From: Acanthopleuribacter pedis
Lineage (GTDB): Bacteria; Acidobacteriota; Holophagae; Acanthopleuribacterales; Acanthopleuribacteraceae
Assembly (NCBI RefSeq): GCF_017377855.1
Contig: NZ_JAFREP010000011.1
Coordinates: 186,001 to 250,000 of the forward strand
Reading direction: 5' to 3'
Length of the DNA stretch: 64,000 nucleotides
Of the stretch, positions 44,693 to 53,600 are shown in pieces (the stretch's first letter is position 1; each line of letters begins with the position of its first letter). A program made the translations under genes and the position numbers. The notes beneath the pieces were generated by a model, which saw only the letters and a list, made by a program, of their open reading frames with translations, did not search any database and was not told the DNA's origin.

Positions 44693-46264
44693 ATGCTGAA
44701 ATGGTGGTGGGCCGCCGGGCCGGCCGCGATTTTGTTCGTGGTAGCGGGGTTACAAATTTATTGGTTGCAGCAACTTCACCTGACTAAGGCACAGGAGCGC
44801 GCCAACCAATTACAAAAGGCCACCTTCTTGTTTGCGGCCGAGATTGACCACCGCCTGTCGCTGGTTGAGGCTTCCTTCAAAGCGGCGGGCTCCCATCCGC
44901 AACGCCTTCGCGAAGCGTGGCGCGGCTTGAAGCACCCGGCCTTGGTTGAAACGATTTGGCTGATTGACCCGGACACCCGCGATTCAGCCATCCAATTGGC
45001 ACCGGCAACGACGGCGCGCCGTCCCTTGGATGGCCGACTCAAAGCATGGGTTTACGGCAGGGGTCCGTTAACGGGGTTGCCGCCCTTGTTGCTGCACGAC
45101 GGTGACGCGGCGTCTACCTTGGTGGCGGTGGTTTGGAACCAAGCCCATTTCGACCAAAGGTTTTTGCCGTGGTGTTACGCGCTGGCCCTGCCCAATCACG
45201 CCGTCTTTGACACCCAGGTACGAAACGCCGCGTGTGGTGAATCCGTGGCCGGCGCCGCTGATTTGGTTGCCGACGGGAGCACCCATTTTTATCCACCGGC
45301 CCGCGTCGCGTCCCCGTTTCGAAGCGAAACGGGGGTCGACTGGCGCAACCCTTTTTTTACACCCGAAACAGGCGCGTTTCATTTTTCCAGCCAGGGGGTT
45401 TTGCGCTTGGAAACCGGGCTCGCCGCCGGACCCATGGGTGCCCTCGCGTGGGAAGATCGCCTGCGCGACGGCTTGCCGGCCTTGCTCAGTTTCTTGTTTC
45501 TGCTGCTGGCTTTTGCGGCTTTTTACACCTACCTGCGCCGCGCCAAGGCTTTGGCGGAACAGCAGGCGGCGATGATGGCCGCCTTCAGCCACGAGTTGCG
45601 AACGCCGTTGGCCACCATCGGGATGGCGGGCGAAAATCTGGCTGATGCGACGGTCAAAGACCCGGACAAGGTGGTCGCCTACGGTCGGCTGATTAAACAA
45701 GAAAGCGCGCGCTTGGGAACCATGGTGATGCAGGTGTTGCAGTACAGCAAATTGTTTGGCGAAGGCCTACCACCCGCCAACGCCCGCGCCGATGTGGCCG
45801 CGAGTTTGACGCAGGTGGAACAAGAATTGGCCTTGTTGCTGGAGGGCAAACGCTGCAAACTGCGCATCGAATGCGCGGACACCCCGGCCGCGGTCGCGAT
45901 TGAACCGGAGGCACTGCACACCATTTTGCGGAACCTGATCAGCAACGCGATCAAATTTGGCCCCAGCGGGCGCACCGTGGAAATCGCCGTGGCGCCCGCG
46001 CGGGAACAACAGCGCGCCGGCCTGCAAATCAACGTGACCGACCATGGTTTCGGGATTCCCAAACGCGAACGCCGCCGCATCTACGAACAGTTCTACCGCG
46101 GCGACCGGGCGCGCAAAGACCAAATTCAGGGCACCGGACTGGGTCTGAGTTTGGTCCGTAAGCTGGTGGAAAACGCGCGCGGCCGCATCAACCACCAAAG
46201 CAACGAACAGCGCGGCACCACCTTCTCGGTTTGGCTGCCGCGACCGGGAGCGCCGAACCCATGA
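44693..46264 (+). CDS. Sensor histidine kinase (HisKA/HATPase)
   Basis: 523 residues from ATG 44693, just after GGGAGGGG. An N-terminal transmembrane helix (about 5-25), an extracytoplasmic region of about 235 residues with no domain I recognise, and a second helix (about 262-282). Then a HisKA domain with His300 in AAFSHELRTPLATI and a HATPase domain with LRNLISNAIKFG (N-box), DHGFGIP (G1) and GTGLGLSLV (G2). No HAMP domain is apparent between the second helix and HisKA. Translationally coupled (ATGA) to the OmpR-type regulator. Confidence 0.9.
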   Translation: MLKWWWAAGPAAILFVVAGLQIYWLQQLHLTKAQERANQLQKATFLFAAEIDHRLSLVEASFKAAGSHPQRLREAWRGLKHPALVETIWLIDPDTRDSAIQLAPATTARRPLDGRLKAWVYGRGPLTGLPPLLLHDGDAASTLVAVVWNQAHFDQRFLPWCYALALPNHAVFDTQVRNAACGESVAGAADLVADGSTHFYPPARVASPFRSETGVDWRNPFFTPETGAFHFSSQGVLRLETGLAAGPMGALAWEDRLRDGLPALLSFLFLLLAFAAFYTYLRRAKALAEQQAAMMAAFSHELRTPLATIGMAGENLADATVKDPDKVVAYGRLIKQESARLGTMVMQVLQYSKLFGEGLPPANARADVAASLTQVEQELALLLEGKRCKLRIECADTPAAVAIEPEALHTILRNLISNAIKFGPSGRTVEIAVAPAREQQRAGLQINVTDHGFGIPKRERRRIYEQFYRGDRARKDQIQGTGLGLSLVRKLVENARGRINHQSNEQRGTTFSVWLPRPGAPNP

Positions 46265-46959
46265 AACAGCACATCCTGTTAATCGAAGACGAACCCGGCC
46301 TGGCCTTAACCTTGAGCGACCGACTCGAGGCCGAGGGCTACCAGGTCACCCATCTGGCGGACGGGGTTCGCGGCGAAGCGGCGGCCCGTGACGCGGGTCC
46401 CTTCGACCTGATCCTGCTCGACCTGATGCTACCGGGCAAAAGTGGGTTCGAGGTTTGCCGCGACCTGCGCGCCGCCGGCACGGACACGCCGATTCTGATG
46501 TTAACCGCGCGCGATCAGCTCACCGACAAGGTGGTCGGCCTCAAGCTCGGGGCCGACGATTACCTCACCAAACCCTTCGAAACAGCCGAACTTTTGGCCA
46601 GAATGGAAGCACTTACCCGGCGTCACCAACGCGGCGCGCCAGGCACGGCGGCGGTACCCAAGCGGGACCGGTTCGGGGACGTGGAGGTCGACCGGCGCGA
46701 GGTGGTCATTCGCAAAGCGGGCGAGGTGGTCCTCTTAAGCGCGCGCCTGTACCAACTGTTGCTGTACTTTATCGATCATCCGAAGGAACTGCTCACGCGC
46801 GAGCACCTGCTGGACGCGGTCTGGGGTTTCGACGCCGAGGTGGCCACCCGCACGGTCGACGTCCATCTATCCTGGCTGCGCCAAAAACTGGAAACGGATC
46901 CACGCCGCCCGCGCCACTTCATCACGGTCTACGGCATCGGCTACAAATTCATTCCTTAA
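46261..46959 (+). CDS. OmpR-family response regulator
   Basis: 232 residues from ATG 46261, overlapping the kinase stop by four bases. Receiver domain with acidic E9-D10, phosphoacceptor Asp54 in LILLDLMLPGKSG, Thr in LMLTARDQ and Lys in DYLTKPFE. C-terminal winged-helix DNA-binding domain (about 135-230) with LLSARLYQLLLYF and TVDVHLSWLRQKLE. A cognate pair with the upstream kinase; target genes unknown. Confidence 0.92.
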   Translation: MKQHILLIEDEPGLALTLSDRLEAEGYQVTHLADGVRGEAAARDAGPFDLILLDLMLPGKSGFEVCRDLRAAGTDTPILMLTARDQLTDKVVGLKLGADDYLTKPFETAELLARMEALTRRHQRGAPGTAAVPKRDRFGDVEVDRREVVIRKAGEVVLLSARLYQLLLYFIDHPKELLTREHLLDAVWGFDAEVATRTVDVHLSWLRQKLETDPRRPRHFITVYGIGYKFIP

Positions 46960-46989
46960 GCCTGTTCTTTCCAGCCCGTAGCTTTTAAA

Positions 46990-47158
46990 CCTAAGAAGCG
47001 CTGACGCGGTGATTATGGCTAAGCCTCTGGGCTCCAATGGCCTGTGAAAAAGCCCAGGACTAACGGGTGCGCGTCGTGCGCGACCCCGGTCCGCCCTTTC
47101 AAGCCATTTCGCTCCAGATCTTTAACCAAAATTCCTCGCGCTTATCGCGCCTCTTAGG
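46990..47158. repeat. Family III repeat element, complete-looking copy
   Basis: Starts CCTAAGAAGCGCTGACGCG and ends CGCGCTTATCGCGCCTCTTAGG. The ends are imperfect inverted repeats of about 20 bases (CCTAAGA-x-GCGC). The right half matches, in reverse orientation, the copy at 1477-1570. No open frame. It lies at the left border of an AT-rich island. Confidence 0.5.
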
Positions 47159-47391
47159 TATAAGGTCATGAAAAATTAAGCCTTGTGAAGTGTTTTGAAG
47201 TTGACTTTTGTTATGAATTGCTTGCTGCCTTTTTTTGAATGTTGATGATGTGTTGACTCAGGAGGTTTTTTATAGGTTTTAATTGAAATTACTAAGTCAA
47301 GAAAGCAGGATGGGGAGTGTTAAATTGGGTGGACGATCTGGAAAAAGATGTTTAGTGTGTAGCGTGAGTTTTTTATTTAGTGAGGTGAATA

Positions 47392-47622
47392 GTGATTTTG
47401 ATGAAGAAGATTTTAATGCTGAGCCTTGTTTCTATGGTTTTCTTTCCTGTTGAGGCTCAAACTACTCGAGAAGAGTTGGATCCACAAGATAATCCCGGTG
47501 TTGGTAATACAGGAGGGATTGGTTCAGGGCAAGCTGGTTGGAGAATGATTAATAATTATGATCCCCAACGTGCTCGGATCACGACAAGCTGTATCGCTGG
47601 GTCAAGACCTCATTGCCGCTAA
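47392..47622 (+). CDS. Small exported peptide, unknown function
   Basis: 76 residues if started at GTG 47392 (GAGGTG lies just upstream); an ATG at 47401 gives 73. A clear signal peptide (KKILMLSLVSMVFFPVEAQ) precedes a mature part of about 50 residues, rich in Gly/Asn/Pro and with two Cys near the end (TTSCIAGSRPHCR). Base composition is much more AT-rich than the window average. I do not recognise a family. A secreted bioactive peptide is possible but not shown. Confidence 0.5.
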   Translation: MILMKKILMLSLVSMVFFPVEAQTTREELDPQDNPGVGNTGGIGSGQAGWRMINNYDPQRARITTSCIAGSRPHCR

Positions 47623-47828
47623 GAAAAAGAAGTAGGGAAGGTATTTTTGATTCTTTGAGCCTTGGATCGATCAGAGCTTAAATGGGTTTTATTCATAAAT
47701 GCTTTATGTTGATTGTGTTTTGTGGTTGGAAGAGTTTTGGTGCTTTGAGCCTATTGTGAATTGAAACTTGATAGGTGAAACCGGGCTGAGTCCACATGGC
47801 TCAGTCCTTTTGTTATAGGTGGAGCTGT

Positions 47829-48599
47829 ATGTTTTGGTTTTTTCTTGTGTTAGGAGAATGCGCTCATGTAGTACATAATACCAATCTTAGAGTTGGTGTC
47901 GGGTATGAATATCCGCGTTTTGAAGTATATAGTGTTGATGGTAGCTTTAAAAAAGCTATTGGGACGAAAGATGCGTCAAGAGATAAAGAGATTTCGAGCA
48001 AGGCGAATGCTTGGATTGTTGATGGAGAACTTTGGGTGCAAGATCTAGAGCGCGACAGAACTTTGAATATTGAAGTTTATGGCGAAGAATGGTCTTATTA
48101 CCCGTCATATGTAATTGCCGGAAAAGGAAAAAGTCTCCTGTATAAGGGGCCGGAAGCGCTTTGGTATTTTGGCGACGACAAAAAGGCTGTGCGCATTCCT
48201 CGGGATGGTTATTCACAGGAAAACGATGATTACTTCCTTGGTGCTCATTACATCGTAGATGATTTTGCATTTTTGTATCACTATAGGTTTGGGCTGTATG
48301 TGGTCGATTTTCAGGATGAAGCCGTTTATCATCCTCTGAGTACGACGACAGATCAATTGGTTGTTTTGAAAAATGTACTTCCATACAGAGATGGATTTTT
48401 GGTTGTTTTAGCGCAGTTAAAACAAAGAGGTGGTCAGTTAGTACCGATGTATTTTGAAACAAAATTTGTGTCTAAATCAAAAAGTAAGCCAGTTTATCTT
48501 GATGTGGAGCTGGTTTCGTTTGAGGCAGGCGTTTACTACTTTGAAGATGAAGAGGCTGAGCTAAAGCCGTTGAAGCTGAATGCTATAAAAATCAATTGA
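47829..48599 (+). CDS. Exported beta-rich protein, unknown (AT-rich island)
   Basis: 256 residues from ATG 47829, preceded by GGTGGAG; an ATG further upstream gives a worse N-terminus. A hydrophobic start (MFWFFLVLGECAHVVHN) suggests export. The body alternates aromatic beta strands (FEVYSVDGSF, AWIVDGELWVQD, FGLYVVDF), resembling the six-bladed propeller lipoproteins often found in gut and marine bacteria, but no diagnostic motif is seen. Low G+C and codon use differ from flanking genes, suggesting transfer. Confidence 0.6.
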   Translation: MFWFFLVLGECAHVVHNTNLRVGVGYEYPRFEVYSVDGSFKKAIGTKDASRDKEISSKANAWIVDGELWVQDLERDRTLNIEVYGEEWSYYPSYVIAGKGKSLLYKGPEALWYFGDDKKAVRIPRDGYSQENDDYFLGAHYIVDDFAFLYHYRFGLYVVDFQDEAVYHPLSTTTDQLVVLKNVLPYRDGFLVVLAQLKQRGGQLVPMYFETKFVSKSKSKPVYLDVELVSFEAGVYYFEDEEAELKPLKLNAIKIN

Positions 48600-48620
48600 A
48601 CGGTTCGGAAGTTGAAGTGC

Positions 48621-48956
48621 TTACTTAAGCCACCTGTTCCATTTCCTAATAAGTTTTCTTTGGTGCTTTTCTGAAAGAGGGGCGTCTCTTAGTTGCAAAC
48701 CGAAATCAGCGAGGTTCTTGCCGTCGCTCGTGATTATTCGAAAGCCGATGAACTTAGTTTTGCCAAGATGTTCCTCCGTTCTTATGACGCATTGGTTAGA
48801 CGAGTTCGTGTCAATTAGTAGTGATAAAACAGCTTTTGTTTCACTACTCCCATTCAATATTGTTCCAAAGGAAGCCGGCTTCCCTTCGCATAACTTAAAC
48901 TGAAATGGGGCTTCAGGGGTAAAAGTACATGACATTATTAAAAAGTAAACTAACAA
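48621..48956 (-). CDS. Putative small lipoprotein, unknown (AT-rich island)
   Basis: 111 residues if started at TTG 48956, which has CGAGG six bases upstream and gives a short signal ending LIMSC, a possible though imperfect lipobox. The frame remains open to 49046 with an ATG there, giving 141 residues. The mature part has TDGK/SDGKNLADFG and a basic C-terminus (KLIRKWNRWLK). No family recognised. Convergent with the 256-residue gene; only 21 bases separate their stops. AT-rich like its neighbours. Confidence 0.5.
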   Translation of the reverse strand: MLVYFLIMSCTFTPEAPFQFKLCEGKPASFGTILNGSSETKAVLSLLIDTNSSNQCVIRTEEHLGKTKFIGFRIITSDGKNLADFGLQLRDAPLSEKHQRKLIRKWNRWLK

Positions 48957-49279
48957 GATGCACCTCGGTATTTTTAATAATCTGAAGGCTAAATTGAGTG
49001 ATACAAGAATGAAAGAATGCAAGAATCTGCCAGCCAATTGAAGCATGGCGGTTAATCGCTCCTTAATTAAACCACGAATAATAACGAGGATGAGGATTGA
49101 AGTTTTACAAAAGTCCGTTTTTTCTTGTCAGAGATAATCGGAGGGCTCTGGGTTTCGATGAGCTGCCTCGTGTAACGCGAGGCTATGATTGGTACCAGAA
49201 CCCATTGGGAGTGTGCTTTTTTGATCTTACCGTTTCTACCTGCAGGATTGAGGGAAAACTAGAGCAGCCCGTTTTTCCC

Positions 49280-49489
49280 TAGCCCGCATTTCTCACAAGG
49301 AATTCTGCTACGAAGCAGAAACCCATGTGATTGCGAGGGGGCGGCCTTCCGCATTACTCGGTCGAGCCGTCTTCGCCGTAGCGCTGCTACGCCGAATGGT
49401 CGGACCCCTGCGCCGTCTCTCGGTCGTAATCTTCGTACTCACAAGGCTTTCAGCTTCTCGCGACGAATCCTTGTGAGAAATGCGGGCTA
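49280..49489 (-). repeat. Family I inverted-terminal-repeat element, compact copy C
   Basis: 210-bp element with perfect 22-bp terminal inverted repeats TAGCCCGCATTTCTCACAAGGA. Read on the minus strand it holds the same ordered blocks as copies A and B: GATTCGTCGCGAGAAGCTGAAAG, a single unit resembling GGGGTCCGACCATTCG, GGCTCGACCGAGTAATGCGG, a single AAGGCCGCCCC unit, then the right end. So the tandem tracts of copies A and B are expansions of single units here. It has no transposase, as in a MITE- or REP-like element. It marks the right border of the AT-rich island. Confidence 0.8.
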
Positions 49490-49608
49490 AGGTCATGCCG
49501 GAAATTATCTAAGATGATCTCTCCCACTCTGAGTGAAATCACTGCGAATTGGAGACCGAAACGCGCCAACGAGGCCAACCAATCGCGGAATGAAGTTTGT
49601 TCCCGTGA

Positions 49609-49638
49609 ACCGTTCACCCTGGTTTTGGACCGTTCACC
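49609..49638. promoter_or_regulatory. Direct repeat, possible operator of the ABC-2 operon
   Basis: ACCGTTCACC occurs at 49609-49618 and again at 49629-49638, an exact 20-base spacing (two helical turns), about 160 bases before the ATPase gene. This geometry is typical of sites for dimeric or tandem-bound regulators. No regulator is adjacent. The rest of 49490-49791 shows no gene. Confidence 0.35.
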
Positions 49639-49791
49639 GGGTTATCACGGGCCGGGATGGGTTTGCCGTGTTTTCTTGAGTATCGAGGATCTTCGCTTTG
49701 CTCGGTTGGGTTGTCAACCGACGCCGATTCGATCCAACGCGTTTCGCGATCCGGCCGAGGGTCATGCCGCGAAACCCAAGGAGACAGGCTT

Positions 49792-50682
49792 ATGTTATCG
49801 ATTCAGAACGTCACCCACACCTATCCCAACGGGGTTCAGGCTTTAAAAGGGGTTACCCTCACCATCGAAAAGGGCATGTTTGGGTTATTGGGCCCCAACG
49901 GCGCGGGCAAATCGTCGTTGATGCGGAGCATCGCCACCCTGCAACAACCTACCCAAGGCGCGGTTTCCTTCGACGGCATCGACGTGCTGGAGGAACCCAT
50001 GGCCTTGCGCCGTGTTTTGGGTTACCTGCCGCAGGATTTTGGGGTTTATCCGCGGGGTTCAGCCTACCACCTGCTCGACCACCTGGCCGTGCTCAAAGGG
50101 TTTTCAGACCGTCGCGAACGGAAAAACATCGTCGATCATTTGTTGGCGGAAACCAACCTGTACGGGGTGCGCCACAAACGCGTCGCTACCTTTTCCGGCG
50201 GCATGCGGCGCCGGTTTGGGATCGCCCAAGCCCTGATCGGCGACCCCAAGCTGATCATTGTCGACGAACCCACGGCGGGGTTGGACCCGGAAGAACGCAA
50301 CCGCTTCCACAACCTGTTGGCCGAGATTGGCGAGGACCGCGTGGTTCTGCTCTCCACCCACATCATTGAGGACGTTACCGAGTTGTGCGCCTCAATGGCG
50401 ATCCTGGCTGCAGGTCGGGTGTTGGTGCAGGGGAAACCGGCCGAATTGATCCAGCGCTTGAACGGGCGCGTGTGGACCAAACACATCGACAAAAGCGAAA
50501 AAAGCCGCATCGAGCATGCGTTTCATGTGATTTCCAGCCACCTGTTTGCGGGGCGCACCCTGGTGCGGGTGATCGCGGCCGACCGACCCGGCCCCGATTT
50601 CGACCCAGCCGAGGCCAACCTCGCCGATGTGTATTTTTCGGCTTTAAAAGGTGAACAATCCCGCGCACGGCAAGCGGTTTGA
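49792..50682 (+). CDS. ABC-2-type transporter ATP-binding protein
   Basis: 296 residues from ATG 49792, preceded by AAGGAG; the frame is open further upstream but lacks a better start. Walker A GPNGAGKSS (34-42), Q-loop LPQDFG, signature FSGGMRRRFGIAQAL, Walker B LIIVDEPTAGLD, H-loop LSTHI. The C-terminal extension (about 215-296) is the usual CcmA/NatA-like tail. Pairs with the permease/peptidase fusion that begins 16 bases after its stop, forming a two-gene export operon. Confidence 0.9.
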   Translation: MLSIQNVTHTYPNGVQALKGVTLTIEKGMFGLLGPNGAGKSSLMRSIATLQQPTQGAVSFDGIDVLEEPMALRRVLGYLPQDFGVYPRGSAYHLLDHLAVLKGFSDRRERKNIVDHLLAETNLYGVRHKRVATFSGGMRRRFGIAQALIGDPKLIIVDEPTAGLDPEERNRFHNLLAEIGEDRVVLLSTHIIEDVTELCASMAILAAGRVLVQGKPAELIQRLNGRVWTKHIDKSEKSRIEHAFHVISSHLFAGRTLVRVIAADRPGPDFDPAEANLADVYFSALKGEQSRARQAV

Positions 50683-50698
50683 TGAAAGGAGACGCCGA

Positions 50699-53600
50699 AT
50701 GATGTTGACCATTGCGAAACAGGAATACCGCTACATGACCCATTCCTCGTCCTTCACCGTGCTGTTCGGGGTGCTGCTGGGTTTGTTTTTTCTGCTCACC
50801 GCCAACAGCGGCGAATTTATCGGGACGGCCAGAGGCGGACAGGTTTTTATTAACGCCCCCTATATGATCATGATGACCCACATCGTTTTGGGGGTGTTCT
50901 CGATCTTCATCGTGCCCTCGTTCATGGCGAGCACCCTTTTGAAAGATTTGGATTCCGGTTTTGACGGCATCCTTTATGCTTTGCCGATTCCCAAGGGGGC
51001 GTTCCTCGGGGGCCGGTTCCTCGGGGCGTTCGGGGCGCTGGTGACGGTGTTGGCCGCGGCGCCGCTGGGCATGATGCTCGGTTGCTTGATGCCTTGGGTG
51101 GACGAGTCCTCGCTGTTGCCGCTTCGCGTCAGTCATTATGGAACGGTGTTTTTTGTGTTTTTGGTGCCGTCCGTGTTGGTGACGGCGAGTTTTATTTTTT
51201 CGGTGGCGGCGTTAACCCGAAGTTTGATCGCGACCTACGTTACCGCTCTGGCGGTTTTGGTGTTGTATTTGGTGGTGAGTGAGACCAATCTGGCCAGTCC
51301 CTTGTGGGATCCGTTTATGCACCGCGGTTTGGAAGAGGTGACCGCTTATTGGACCGCCGCGGAACGCAACCACCGGCTGTTGCCCTTTGACCGGTCGCTG
51401 CTTGCCAACCGGTTGCTGTGGTTTGGGTTGGCCGCGTTGGGTTACGGCGTCGCTTTGGTTTCTTTTTCGTTTCGCGTCAAGCACCGGGCGCCGAAAGCGG
51501 TTGACGCCTCGGACACAGCCCCCAACGCCCACCTCTTCAAGCGGCCCACTGTTCGGCAGGCTTGGGACCGTCGCGCGCGACAGGCGCAACTGCTTCACCG
51601 CGCCCTTTTTGAAATCCGGGAAACCTTGGTCAGCCCGCCTTTTCTGTTGGTGCTTTTGCTGAGTGCTGTTCTGGTTGCGGTCTCGCTTTTGGAACGCGAG
51701 GTGTTGTACGGGGTGAACGCCTACCCGCTGACCCGGCTGATGATTGCCGCGGTGATTGGTTCCAATGGTTGGGCGCTGCTGGCGATTCTCGGGTTTTACA
51801 GCGCCGAAATGATCCAGCGTGAACGGGCGGTGGGGGTTGACCCACTGGTGGACACCCTGCCGGTTGCCAATGGGGTGTTGGTGACGGCCAAGTTAATCGC
51901 CTTGCTGTTGATGATGGTTTCGGTGTTGGCGCTCGGGGTGACGCTCGCGGTGGCTTATCAACTGTACAGCGGGACGGTGGTGCCGGAGTGGACGCTGTAC
52001 CTCGAGCGCATTTTCCTGTTGTACGTCGTGCGTTACCTTTGCCTGGCGATTCTTGCCTGTTTCTTTCACGTCATTGCCCCCAATCGGTTGGTCGGCATGC
52101 TGTTATTGGGGCTGTTCATCCTGGTGAGTGTCGGCATGAACGATTTACTGGGTTCGGAACATCCGCTGCTTAAATACGGGTTGGGTGGTTTCTCCGCCCC
52201 TTATTCGGACATGAACGGGTCGGGTCGGTTTCGCGTCGCGGTGATGTGGCTGCAAGGTTATTGGGGCGGCATCGCGGGTTTGCTCCTGGTGGCGACCTAC
52301 GCCTTGTGGCCACGCGGGATTGAGCAACCCATGCGCCTTCGACTGCGACGCCTGTTGCATCGACGCAACGCGGCGCCTGCCTTGGGGTCGCTGGCGGTGT
52401 CGGCCTTGTGCGGCGGCTTCATTTTCGTGAACACCAATGTGTTGAACGAGCACCTAACCACGCAAGAGGCGACGGCGCGCCGGGTTGCCTTCGAAAAGCG
52501 AACCCGTCCGTTTCTCGGCCAACCGATCCCGCGGATTATCGAGGTCGATACCGAGGTTGCGATTTATCCTGACCGGGGTCGGGTGGAGTCCCGTGGTTTT
52601 TACCTACTCGAGAACAAAACCGAGCAGGCCGTGTCCGAGCTTCATGTCCATTTCTCCAGCCGGCTGGAGATCGCCGCGCTCTCCTTGGAGGGGGGCTGGG
52701 AGCGGGAACGCGACCCTGTCTTTAACTTCGTCACCTTAACCATGGTGCCGGCGATGATGCCGGGCGAGCAGCGTACCCTTCGTTTTGAGACGGTGCTGCA
52801 GCAGCGCGGTTTCACCTCGGGTCGGCCCGATGTGCATTTGGTTCGCAACGGGACTTTTTTGAGAGACAGCCGGCTGATGCCCTACCTGGGTGTGAATCCC
52901 GACCTTTATGTGCAGGATGCCGCGGATCGTCGCGACTTCGGTCTCGAGCCGTTGCCAGGCCGGCCGAAGTTGGAAAATCCACGCAACCACGATACCGGTG
53001 TGAACCGCGGCGACAGCGATTTCATCCAATTTCGCACGCGGATTTCGACCAGCGACGACCAAATCGCGCTGGCACCGGGTGAGCTGACGGAACGCTGGAC
53101 GGAAAACGGGCGCAACACCTTCGTGTACCGCATGGAACGCCCGATGATGCATTTCACCGCGTACCTGTCCGCTGATTACCAGGTCGTTCGCGATCAATGG
53201 GGGGATGTGGCGGTCGAGATTTACCACCATGCACCGCACACCTACAACGTGGCGCGCATGAGCGCGGCGGTGAAAGACAGTTTGGCGTTGTTCTCTGAGA
53301 TCTACAGCCCTTATCCCCACAAGCACCTGCGCATTGTCGAATTTCCCGCTTATCGTTCCTTCGCGCAGTCCTTTGCCGGGATGATTCCCTATTCCGAGGC
53401 ATTGGGTTTTGTGGCCCAGGTTGAGGCCGGTGACATCGACATCCCTTATTACGTGACCGCCCACGAAATCGCGCACCAGTGGTGGGGGCACCAGGTGACC
53501 CCCGCCGATTGTCAGGGGGCCGATTTTCTCAACGAGACCTTGTCCCAGTACAGCGCGTTGCTGGTGATGGAACAGAAATACGGCCGCAACATGATCCACA

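Noticed and set aside
49097..49282. 61-codon frame next to the Family I element
   Set aside because: Non-ATG start without a ribosome site, and it runs into the terminal inverted repeat.
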